Assembly (NCBI RefSeq): GCF_030272615.1
Contig: NC_081414.1
Coordinates: 811,371,069 to 811,435,068 of the forward strand
From: Cryptomeria japonica
Lineage: Eukaryota; Streptophyta; Pinopsida; Cupressales; Cupressaceae
Reading direction: 5' to 3'
Length of the DNA stretch: 64,000 nt
The notes under the pieces are model-generated. The model saw nothing but the letters and a program-made list of their open reading frames with translations, ran no database searches and was not told the DNA's origin. This document shows, piece by piece, positions 22,983-33,611 of the stretch (positions are counted from its first letter, which is position 1; every line of letters starts with the position of its first letter). Made by a program: the position numbers and the translations under genes.

Positions 22983-24175
22983 GGGCAAGTGCAAGGTAAT
23001 GAGTCACAAATTTGTGAAAGTCTGCGCATTGGAAAACGTGCTCTTATAAACGGGGGCCTGTTTGTGCTTTGGGCTCCCGAGCTGAAAGGTAACGGGGGTT
23101 CGAAGCAAAAAAAATGGGCCCCCGTTTTGTTCTAAAATGAGGGCCCACTTTTAAACAAAACGGGGGCCCGTTTTTAAAAATGGGGGTCCGTTTCTAAAAA
23201 CGGGCCCCCGTTTTGTTTAAAAGCAGGCCCCGTTTCTAAATGGCATTTTTCCTTTTTTTTCCACAAGCCGCCCTTGTTTGAAAACAGGGGCCCGTTTTGT
23301 GGAAGTTGATTCCACAACCCACCACTTGGCTCGGGATTAGGCCCGGGATAGGCTTGGGATGGCCACACCTGAGACATGGACTTGCAAATTCAAATCTCCA
23401 TGAATGAAAGCACAAATATGAACTTCAGAAATAGTTTACGCCCCTCTAATCAGAGAATTTTTATACAAAATTAAAACCCATTTCAGATTATACTGTCTAG
23501 ATTCTAAATATGTAAATTTATTTAAAAATTGATTATTTTAACTATTTTTCATTTAATTTATACTAAATCGGGTCCATAAATTTGAAATATTAACTAATTT
23601 TGTTAATTTAATAACTTTTTTATTTTAAAGAATTTTGGAAAAAAAATTATGTCATCAATCTACACAAAATTCTTTTGTATTTAAAAAAAAAAAATCAAAA
23701 AATGTTAAGTTTACATCAAATTATGTGGGTTGTACACGTCAAATTTTTAAAAAGATAATTACGGCCATTAAAAAATTAATTAAAAAAAAAATATTAGAAA
23801 AAAAAATACAGAAAAATATGCTCATCAATCTTCAATGTGTTACAAATAATTTCCCAAAATGGTTTGAGAAAATAATTTTAATTGTGTCAAAAAGTGTGGG
23901 TCGTACACATGCATGGTATGGTCCTGAAACAGGCATTTTTAAAACATAGTTTTCAGAACTCCATTTAAAAAGTTATTTTTTATTATGTGGGTATTAAAAT
24001 AAATTATATATTTGGAAAGTACACTTAGAGGGCTATCTTTTATATTACTGAATTTTTCCAAGATTCAATCTCTAAGTGTTTCAAAATTTAAGCTCAAATG
24101 AGACAAAATCTGAAAATCAGGGAAAACACTTCCACTTTTTGGCCAAAAAGTGGACTCATCTTCTTGCACTGACCC
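22983..24175 (+). mobile_element. Non-autonomous TIR element, copy 1 (1,193 bp)
   Basis: Begins GGGCAAGTGCAAGGTAATGA and ends with the reverse complement of GGGTCAGTGCAAGAAGATGA. The ends pair as imperfect inverted repeats of about 25 bp (GGGNNAGTGCAAG, then NNNATGAGTC and CAC). It is flanked by perfect 4 bp direct repeats ATCT (22979-22982 and 24176-24179). The first 350 bp are filled with GGGGGCCC-type palindromes; the rest is AT-rich. It matches 56982-57885 and 60350-60660 in inverse orientation, that is, both ends of the second copy. No transposase frame is visible; the 104-codon frame at 23635 is low-complexity lysine/isoleucine. 4 bp target duplications are known for Sola, Chapaev, Ginger and piggyBac (TTAA) elements, but the ends do not let me assign a superfamily. 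Confidence 0.85.
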
Positions 24176-24721
24176 ATCTCTAAACATAACCCCTATGTAG
24201 CATGAGTATCACATAAGAGATTTACCATTATTTTATATTTTTATTGTTTACCCCACGGCATTGCATGGTGTGTATAGTTCATTATTGTTGTGTGTTCAAG
24301 CCCTACTTTTCATGTGTATTATATTCTGGCCATGTGATTATCTCTATAGCATGTTTGGCTAGACCTATGATTCCCACATGGTTGGGTGGTGTGTAAACCA
24401 CCACTATAGTTCAAAGGGGTTTTCATAAGAATTGACATTGGACTATCTCTTCTCACCTTTCTTTTCATGATTTCAAGTTATTTCAATTCATTCAAATGCA
24501 TAATTCAAGGACCTTGTGTCCTATGCAATGTAAAGTTGTGATATTATTTATTGGACCTTTTTTAAGAATGATTCATTGTCAAATGTAAATAAAAATTATT
24601 AGACATATTTGTGTATGTTGATGTTTTTGTTGAGTATGATTAATCTTGAGTTGTTTCTTTCCTTTTCAAATTTTGTAAAATGGTTCAAATGATTTAGGAA
24701 TCTTATATTGGGTTTTAAAAT

Positions 24722-25172
24722 TGTTGGTGTAAATAATTATTCATCATGGATACTATTACACTTTACTTAAGTTAACTTAGGATAATGCATCTCATCGTAG
24801 TTTGGATATGAGACACTTAAGGAAGTGTGCACATAGGGATATAGCTTGTAGGAGATATTCCACCTTTTGTGCTCTTATCTTGCTGTTACACTCCACATTC
24901 AGTGGGTCATCTACCTCTTGTGGTATATTATATTATTTCTCCTACCTACCCCTACTTTTTCCTACCTACCCTTGTTTCTCATTGAGCCACATGTCATGAT
25001 TGTGTGCTCACATATCCATATGGCCTTGCCTATATAAGCAGGCCCATATTCATTGTATTGGTTAATCCAGTTGATCATTTGCATATTGATGAGAATCTTG
25101 TTTTGTTCTTGTCATACTATTGTCTCTCTTTTGTGTTTTTCATTTTGCCCTTGATATTGGCAAAATCTTACA
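24722..25172 (+). repeat. Copia-2 5' LTR with TATA box
   Basis: Starts TGTTGGTGTAAATAATTATT, ends AAAATCTTACA. A plausible promoter TATA box, TATATAAG, lies at 25031-25038, leaving about 130 bp to the LTR end for the R and U5 parts. The 3' LTR has TATATAGG at the same place. Confidence 0.93.
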
Positions 25173-25183
25173 TGGTATCAGAG
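25173..25183 (+). other. Copia-2 primer binding site
   Basis: TGGTATCAGAG starts immediately after the 5' LTR. It is a perfect match to the initiator tRNA-Met complement used by plant Copia elements. Confidence 0.93.
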
Positions 25184-26762
25184 TCATTGGGGCTTCATTG
25201 ATTGGTTTTGGGAGACATTTTTTGGAAGGCTTCTATTTTCAAATCTGATGTACTGCACATTTTGGAGGCATCCTAGAGTGTTTTAGACCTCATCATTGCG
25301 TCTGAGAGGTCGTTTCCATAAACATCAAGTATAAACTCAACCTATTTTGGTGAAAGTCGAATTTTGGGTGTGGAGAAATTTTTTGCCCAATTCGGGCAGT
25401 ACCGTACGAAATTTTCCATTTTTTTTTTAAATATATTTTTTTTAAAACAAAAAAAATATTTCATTTTGAAAAGGCTATTTTTAAAATTAAAAAAAAAGAA
25501 ATAAAAAAAAGCAGAATTTTGGGGGTCCGTAGACCCCCCCCCATGAACCCCGCTGTACTGCAGGTTGTAGGTTGAGTCTGACCGCCATCGTACTCTGGTC
25601 TCTGCCTCTCTCAGTGCTTCTAGCCCCCATGTAGACCTAGTACACCGACGATCTCCCCTACTCCCCAACACTACTCCCCAATCTCTGTTGCCGCCTCCAC
25701 CTTTCGGCCACCGGCAGCCTGAGCCACCAGTGACCCCACTCCAATAGCCCTGACAACCACTGGTTCCAGCTCTAGCAACCCCGACCATAGGCAACCGGGC
25801 CCACTGCCACTGGTTTCAGCCCACTGGCCACCAACACCGGCCACCAGCTCCGACCACTGGTGCCCAGAACTCCACAAGCTTACACCCAACCACCAGACCC
25901 CGTTAGCGAAAAACACTGATGAATCCATGGCGGCCATGTGGTAGGAGGCCACTGGCCCATGGAAACCCTCTGACACGTCAACAGCGCCCTATCGGTCGCC
26001 ACATCAGTGCCTAGTCATCTTTTCCGTACGGTCAGCTAGGGGGTGTGATGGTCATTTTGACAGTCATACGGCCATCAAATTTAACACATTGTTTGGCTAA
26101 CACCAGCTTGCGTTAGCATCTTTTTGAAAAATTTAGACCCTCTCGGTTGAGCAGTTTGGTTTTTTGGGTCAACATTGGAGGCTCATATCTTGCTCAATTG
26201 TTCTCCTTTTTGGGTGCCATTTTTTTTTATTTGGGATAATTTTTCATGCTCTCCGCAGTGGTGTGGTTATTTTCTAATTTTAGTGCATAGTTGTTTCATA
26301 ATTTTTGGATTCTCTCAGGTATACGTATCGAGTCCTCAATTTTGCAACTTCAAAGGCTTCGTTTGAGCTCATATGACCTCCTTTTTAGGTGCTATTTTTT
26401 TTAAAAGTCCATATTTTTTTGTCTACTTTCATAATGTATGATCAGTTCTCAGAGATTTTGAGTGGATATTATAGTTTCAGATATTGGTCTTCTTTGGCCT
26501 ACTTGGTACTTGTAATTTGTTTAGATCTTAGTTTAGATCTCTTGAATTATCAGTTTCAGTCTCCTTTGGCCTCATTGAGGCAATTGTAAAGTTGAAATCA
26601 GAAGTCCACTTTGCCATTTTTTTGCAATTGGCTGATTGTACACACACTAAGTAAAAAGTGCCAAATCATCATTTTTGGGAGGGTTCTTAGATTGAGTGAA
26701 TTTGGGGGGGTGTCTTATGTGATTGTGCCTCTCTTTCCTTGTGCTCTTTCATTTTTGTTGCT
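25184..26762 (+). other. Copia-2 untranslated leader with GC-rich block
   Basis: About 1.6 kb between primer site and gag ATG. Most is AT-rich with T-runs, but 25520-26000 is sharply GC-rich, with many CCACCGGC, CCACTGG and CCCCGACC words and G/C homopolymers at 25523-25545. The minus-strand open frames there (150 and 101 codons, Gly/Trp/Ser-rich) have no recognisable domain and are by-products of base composition. Confidence 0.7.
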
Positions 26763-29700
26763 ATGAGTCCTCATAAATTTCCACCTTTAACTCCACATAA
26801 TTATGCATCTTGGAAAATTAAAACATGGAGAAAATTAATGGAAAAAGGACTCACGCATTACATAGATAGAACAATAGCAGCACCACCTGATCCTAAGGCA
26901 GATCCTAATGCTCAGTTAGAATGGCTCACTAAGAATTGCATGGCTCTTGGAAATTTTCATAAGTATGTATCAGATGACCTCATTTTTCATATTAAGAAGT
27001 GTTCTACAATCAAAGAGGGTTGGGAAATGTTTTAGAAATTGTATGGTCAAGGTGATGAAATCGGAGGTTACAAGATTGACAATGAGCTCACCAACTTGGA
27101 TCCCAAGAGTTTTGATACAATCCAAGATTATGTCACTAAAGAAAATGAGCTAAGAGCTAAGAGCTAAGCTTAAGGATTATGGAATTGACAAAAAGGATGC
27201 TCAGTTGATATTCAACTTGTTGGACAAGCTTGCACCTAAATGTGCAGCATTTGTCACTAGCTTCCAAACTCATCGTTTGATAGTGGGGAGTTCCTACACT
27301 ATGCCTTCATTTGATGCTTTCATAGAAATATTGATATTGGAAAAATCTAAGTTGTTGAACATGAGACTTCTCAAGTCTTCAAAGTCCAAGGCTTTGGTGG
27401 CTAATCAAGGGAGTCAAGGGAGTCAAGGCAAAGACTCCAACAAGAAGAAGAAGCAATCTAAGTCAAAGCCACAACAAGAAAAAGGACAATCATCCTCTCC
27501 ATCACAAGGCGATTTTTCATCCTCTTACAAGAAGGGGACTCCACCTAAGAAGGATAAACCAACTTGTTCTTATTGCAAGAAGTATGGTAATGATGAGCAT
27601 CGATGCCACACCAAGCAAGTTGATGAGTTGACAAATCTTCTTAAGAAAAATAACATCAACTTCCCATCTGCCTACAACAAGAAGGATTCATCTCCTTCCT
27701 CTTCCTCATAGTCTAAGGGAAAAGGACAATCATTTGTGGCTACAACAGGTTCTTCACAGTAGTGGATACTTGACTCGAGTACCTTGTATAACAAGGGTTC
27801 TACAAAGGAGAAGTTTTCTTCATTGGAGCCATCAAAGGTACCTCACATTTACATAGGTGATGATACACAAGTTGAGGTTGAAGAGAAAGATTCAGTTGAC
27901 ATGGATGATGGAGCATTTGAGAATGTTCTTTATGTTCCTAACTTGTCTACCAATCTTCTCTCTATCTACGAAATCACTCACTATGGGAATGGGAAAAAGG
28001 TTGAGTTTACACCTGATTTAGTTGTGGTAAAGAAACTTGATAATGATGCCTGGGTAGCAGTGGGATAAGTCAATGACAACTCAAAGCTTTATTCATTCTC
28101 CCACTTTGTGCCAAGTTCTCCTTCCAGAGCCTTGCTTACTCATTCAAATTCAGAAAGTAAGCTATAGAATGAGCGGTTTGGTCACCTCAACTACCGCTAT
28201 CTTTAATAGCTCAACACTAAAGACATGGTCACAAGTCTACCTCGAATAAGTTTTTCAAAGGGTGTATATTCAAGATGGTCCATGGGCAAGCATCCCGAGG
28301 AAAATTTTAATGAGAGGAAAGCTTGGAGAGCTTTGGAAGTTCTTCAGCTTGTTCACAGCGATGCAGTAGGTCCATTTCCATCACCTTCATTTAGTAAGGC
28401 CCGCTATGTCCTCACCTTCATTGATGACTACGCCCGCTTCACTTGGGTCTATTTTCTTGTTCATAAGAGTGAAGTGTTTGATAGATTTCTAGACTTCAAG
28501 GCTCATGTGGAGAAGCAATCTGGGAAAGTGGTCAAGATAATCCGCATAGACAATGGAAGGGAATATGTGGACAAAAGACTTGAGAATTTTTGTACATTTA
28601 AGGGGATTGATCTTCAACATTCTATTTCTTACACTCCAAAGTAGAACGGAGTTGCAGAGCGCAAGAATAGAACTTCCAAAGAAATGGCTAGTTGTATGAT
28701 ACATGCACGTTCTCTTGATCTCACCTTTTGGGCAGAGGCTATTAGTTGTGCCACACACATCCAAAATCAGGTTCCTCGCAAAGCTTTGATAGGTATTACT
28801 CCTTTGGAGGCTTGGGCTAGTAGGAAACCAATTGTGAGACATTTCAAAGTCTTTGGGTGTCCAGCATGGGCTTCCATTCCTCCGCAGAAATGCAAGGTAT
28901 TGGAACCTCAGAGGTGGCCTTGTCTTTTTGTTGGATATCTTGAGGGTGTTAAGGAATATTGATTGATGGATCCTGAGACACATGAGGTTTTCATTGAGAG
29001 GAGTGTTCATTTTAAGGAAAGATCTCCTAGCTTAGCCTCTCTACCTCCTCCGCCTTCCTCCTTTGTGGATAGTGATGCCAGTGATTCAAATGATGAGACT
29101 CCTTCAACTCCAACTTGCAAGGTTACACCTCTGCAGGGTCCACTTGCAGTTGAGGAGCCTCGTTCTCCACCTCCACCTAGACCTCATTGGGCTTGACAGA
29201 CACTTGAGTCAATGGGTTCTCTTGTTGGGGCTCCTTCAGATACACGAAGGACTCGAGCACAATATCAAGACCTTCCACGTGTATTCATTTCTACCGCTTT
29301 CGATCCACAGACATTTAGGGAAGCATCAGGGGTTTCTGAGTGGGACCACATTATAGAGGAAGAGTATAGTTCCTTGATGAGGAACAACACAAGGGAGTTA
29401 GTCCCTCTCCCTAATGGGAGAAAGATGGTTCAATGTAAGTGGATCTATCAGACCAAGTTTGCAGCGAATGGTAGTGTGGATAAGTATAAGGCTGGGCTTG
29501 TTGCAAAAGGTTTCTCTCAGGTTTCAGATGTTGACTATATTGAGACCTTTGCGCCCGTAGCCAAGATGAACTCCATTCGCTTGACACTTGCTATTATCAT
29601 AGCTCATGGTTGGGATGTACATCAGATGGATGTGAAGAGTGATTTTCTTTATGGGGATCTTGATGAGAAGATTTATATGGAGAAGCCACAGGGTTTCATT

Positions 29701-30840
29701 CAGAATTCTTCCTTGGTTTGCAGACTAAGGAAATCTCTCTATGGCCTTAAGCAGGCCCCCAGGGCTTGGTATGCTAGGATGAATTCCTCTCTTCTCTCAG
29801 CAGGATTCACCAGGTGTCATTCCGATATGAATGTCTACATTTTGCGACAGGATGAATCTCACTTGATACTTATACTCTATGTTGATGATTTGGTCATTAT
29901 AGGGAGCACCACATCCATCATTAGTAGGGTCAAATCTGCTTTGCATGATAGATTTTCTATGACTGACTTGGGTCTTTTGCACTACTTTCTCGGGATCAAG
30001 ATTTCACAGTTACCTTCTGGGATTACACTATCGCAGCCCAAGTATGCTCTTGATCTACTTGCATTCTTTCATATGGCTGATTGTAAGCTTGCACCGACTC
30101 CCTTTCTTTCAGGAGTCAAGCTTGAGGCTCAGTACCCTTCTCTACCAGTTGATGCCACATTGTATTGTCATCTTGTGGGTAGTCTCATCTTCTTGACTCA
30201 CACACACCTCGATATTTCATTTGCAGTTGGCATGGTTTACCGCTTCATGCAGGAACCACATGAGCTTCATTGGAAATCCGCCAAATGCATCCTTCATTAC
30301 ATCCAGGGTACACATCCTTATGGGATTTTCTATGCAGCAGGCACAGAACTTCGCTTGGTTGGTTACACAGACTCCGATTGGGCTGGCGATCTTGATGATC
30401 GTAAGTCTACTTCAGGTTACAACTTCCACCTTAGTTCAGGGCCCATTTGTTGGTAGAGCAAGAAGCAGCGTGCTATTTCTCTCTCTTCGACTGAGGCTAA
30501 GTATCGAGGAGCTATTAACACAGTGACTGAAACCATTTGGCTTCAGCAGATTCTCATAGAGTTTGGGTTCAGTACTCCACGGATGACAGTTCTACATTGT
30601 GACAATTAGAGTTTTATTGCAATCTCGAAGAGCTGGGTCCAGCATCAACGAACCAAACACATCGAGATCCATATGCACTACATCTGAGAGCTGATTCAGG
30701 AGCAGGTCATTGATTTGCAGCATTGTCCTACAATAGAGCAAGTTGCAGACATATTCACCAAACCTTTCACCAAGAGTAATTTCCAGAATTTGCGAGCTCT
30801 CTTGGGGGTGTGGGATGCCTCATTAGGTGGGGTCAGCTAA
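26763..30840 (+). pseudogene. Copia-2 gag-pol, nonsense-riddled
   Basis: Starts at ATG 26763 (MSPHKFPPLTPHNYASWK, typical Copia gag) and ends at TAA 30838-30840. Gag carries a modified zinc knuckle (CSYCKKYGNDEHRC, with Asn where His is usual). Protease reads WILDSST where DSG is expected. Integrase has LVHSDAVGP, RIDNGREYV and NGVAERKNRT, so all three catalytic acids are present. Reverse transcriptase (29212-30100) is intact over 400 codons with LYVDDLVIIG. RNase H has YTDSDWAGDLDDRKSTSGY and ends at ADIFTKPF. Premature stops: TAG 27033, 27709, 27760, 28168, 28207, 28642, 30454, 30607; TAA 28066, 28204; TGA 28960, 29194, 30685. The only frameshift is a 7 bp tandem expansion at 27147-27167. 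Confidence 0.95.
27147..27167 (+). repeat. 7 bp triplication causing the only Copia-2 frameshift
   Basis: GAGCTAA occurs three times in a row. The upstream gag frame and the downstream frame differ by one position, exactly what one extra 7 bp unit would give. With two units the frame would continue through RAKLKDYGIDKKD, a normal-looking gag segment. The mutation is therefore replication slippage. Confidence 0.85.
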
Positions 30841-31100
30841 CTTCTCCTTCCTCTCTTATGGGGGGGACATTTTCCTCTTTGATGTTTTGTCCTTCTTCTT
30901 TCAAAGTCTTTTGTACATTCATCTCTCTTTTTTGGGGGAGTTTTTTCGCACTAGGTTTTCTCCCTTTCTCTGTTTGTGAGAGATTGCATTGTATAGTTTT
31001 GCTTGCATTTGTATATTGTACATGGGTACCTATCATGGCCTAGTAGTCGGGACCCATCTTGCATTGTTGACTTGAGTCTTCATTCCCCTAAGTTGCACTT

Positions 31101-31108
31101 AAGGGGAG
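31101..31108 (+). other. Copia-2 polypurine tract
   Basis: AAGGGGAG directly before the 3' LTR at 31109, in the expected position for plus-strand priming. Confidence 0.85.
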
Positions 31109-31559
31109 TGTTGGTGTAAAAAATTATTCATCATGGATATTATTACACTTTACTTAAGTTAACTTAGGATAATACATCTCATCGTAGTTTGGATATGAGA
31201 CACTTAGGGAAGTGTGCACATAGGGATATAGCTTGTAGGAGAAATTCCACCTTTTGTGGTCTTATCTTGCTATTACACTCCACATTCGGTGGGTCATCCA
31301 TCTCTTGTGGAATATTATATTATTGCTCCTACCTACCCCTACTTTTTCTTACCTACCCTTATTTATCATTGAGCCACATGTCATGATTGTGTGCTCACAT
31401 ATCCATATGGCCTTGCCTATATAGGTAGGCCCATATTCATTGTATTTGTTAATCCAGTTGATCATTTGCATATTGATGAGAATACAATTTTTTTCTTATC
31501 ATACTATTGTCTCTCTTTTGTGCTTTTCATTGTGCCCTTGATCTTAGCAAAACCTCACA
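31109..31559 (+). repeat. Copia-2 3' LTR
   Basis: 451 bp, starts TGTTGGTGTAAAAAATTATT and ends AAAACCTCACA, followed by AAAAT. About 30 substitutions and no net length change relative to the 5' LTR; a cluster of six lies in the 20 bases near 31485-31500. Confidence 0.95.
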
Positions 31560-32094
31560 AAAATGAATTAAGGATTGTTAGAGTCATTTTGAAGGGTGTT
31601 GTAGATCCCTCATGTTGTTTTCCTAACATGTAGCATCATTCTATTATGTTGTGCAGTTTTTGAGTCTATTTGAGGCCTTTTAGGAAATCTTTTAAAATAT
31701 TTAAATGTGAAGAAGTGTACTCATTTTTTTATTAAAGCATGTCCTTACTTAGGGTAGGAGTTTAGGATGATGGTGAGATCATCATGCATCTCACCATCCT
31801 CTGTATTGGTGACATCTAATGTCTAGGGGAGTTATTTTCCTTCCTTCTTCCCTCATGTATTCTCTTATCATTTTCATGTTTCATAGGTTTTTACGACACT
31901 GCTAGCTTAGTTCATTCTATACATTGTGTGTGCGAGGTCAATGCCTACTTTTGGATTGGTCATTGGCTTGAACATTCGTGCATTAGATGGACACTTGCAT
32001 GGGATATTATAAATAGGAGTTTTAAATTGACCAAAACACAAAGAGGACACTAATACACCCTGAGGACTCTAACCTAAAATTTGGAAACTAGTGT

Positions 32095-32150
32095 GGCATG
32101 CTAGTGTCCCAGTTGGGTGGTCTATTCCACTTGGGACACTAGTGTCCTGG
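32095..32150. repeat. Short imperfect hairpin
   Basis: CTAGTGTCCCAGTTGGG and CCACTTGGGACACTAG face each other across about 12 bases. A third decayed AGGACACTAAT lies at 32042. No gene is seen in 31565-33600 otherwise; the sequence is AT-rich. Confidence 0.6.
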
Positions 32151-33611
32151 CACCTTTAACAATGAGTATTGTTGGGACGTAGATGGACAAAACTTGTTTG
32201 CAAAAGTTATTTTTTGGATCCTAGAGAGTCTGGGGAACCTTTGAGATTGTCCAATTCTATTGTTAGTGAACTATGGTTTTGTTTGCACCAGTTTGTGTGC
32301 CTTCATCTGTAGATGACTAATCATAGCACCTAGGATTGAGAAGATGATCAAGATCTTCTTGTCATGTATTGTAAAGTGTTGTGAAGTCTTATGAGAAACC
32401 CTTAGCTTGATAAACCATGCTATAATAAACTTGACTTAACAAACTTCAAGTCTAATACCATGTGAAGGGAAAAGCTAGATGAAAAAAAAAAAAAGAAATA
32501 AAAATAATAGAAACAAAAAATGAAACAAACGATAATCGAAAAATGATTTATATTTCAGATATTTAAAAATATACAAACTTAATTGCATTCATAAAGTTGT
32601 TGCTCTTCCTTCTACATTAAGAACAATTTGCTGCTTCTTCAAACTGTCACTAATGCATACCATACAACATTCTTTTCATACATCCCAAAATAACAAACTT
32701 CATCATTCAGTGTATATCCCCATGAATAATAATAAAAACAAAGGAATTGATTACATGTAGTTCTGCTATATGTGAAAATATCAAAATAGAGATCATGGAA
32801 TAGATTCCAATTTTAAATGTTTTCATGTAGTAGCAAATGTCAAGATAAAGATGAGAGGAGATGGAGAAGTGAATTCCCACAAGTATCAGCAGATTGAGAA
32901 GTTATGAAACAACAAATATCACAGAAAGAACTATGGAGTAGTTAATGTAGTCGTTGGGATTAATTCCAATAGTTTGCTGGCTGGTTAGCTTACTATTTCT
33001 AAAGATTGGTTAGTGATGTTTTCTCTTAGAATGGCACTGTTTGATGTTTGGTACCTTGCATATTATATGGTTACTTTATTTTAACTTTTCATCTGTGATT
33101 TCTAATATATAAGAAAATCTAATTTAAAATGTTAAAAATTAATTTTAATATTTACTGAGTATGAGAATGAATGGTAAATCTCGAAGTTTTGTTATTAAAT
33201 AAGATTATGAGTTACTTTTATTTTGTTGGTGAAATTGAATGATTCTTAATGAACCTATCAAAAATCTTGATAAATGCAAGACTCAGATAACATAAAAGAT
33301 AAAACTATGATCATACCAAAAATTTTCAAGACAAAACTCTGACAATATAAGTGATAAGGCCATAATCATAATGATACTTTTCTCTTAATCAAATTCCTAA
33401 AACAATTTGGTGAAAGAAAAAATTTCCATAAAAAGAAATACAGTGGAAGCTTTATTAGTAGTACGAAAAAAATTATATGCAGCATAACCACTGCACATCA
33501 ATAAAGTTTTCACATATATATATGAGGCTCAAACATGTTCTAAGAAATTAAAAGAACATCATTAACATAAGAACGAATTGGACTACAAGCATTCAGAATG
33601 TCACTGTCAGT

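Larger units (their letters stand above)
24722..31559 (+). mobile_element. Complete Copia LTR retrotransposon (Copia-2)
   Basis: A 6,838 bp element with equal-length 451 bp LTRs and perfect 5 bp direct repeats AAAAT (24717-24721 and 31560-31564). It has a primer site, a 1.6 kb leader, gag-pol in Copia order and a polypurine tract. The LTRs differ at about 30 of 451 positions by eye (6-7 percent), so the insertion is old. The polyprotein has 13 premature stops and one frameshift. Confidence 0.96.

Noticed and set aside
23635-23949. 104-codon Lys/Ile-rich frame in TIR element copy 1
   Set aside because: Low-complexity AT sequence; the matching region of copy 2 is not open, so it is not a transposase.
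22983-24175. Assignment of the TIR element to CACTA or Helitron
   Set aside because: CACTA elements start CACTA/G and make 3 bp duplications; Helitrons have no TIR or duplication. Neither fits the GGG ends and 4 bp repeats.
25342-25976. Gly/Ser/Trp-rich minus-strand frames of 150 and 101 codons
   Set aside because: Antisense to the GC-rich leader of Copia-2, no recognisable domain, and they overlap each other in different frames.
28489-29010. 173-codon minus-strand frame
   Set aside because: Antisense shadow of Copia-2 integrase.
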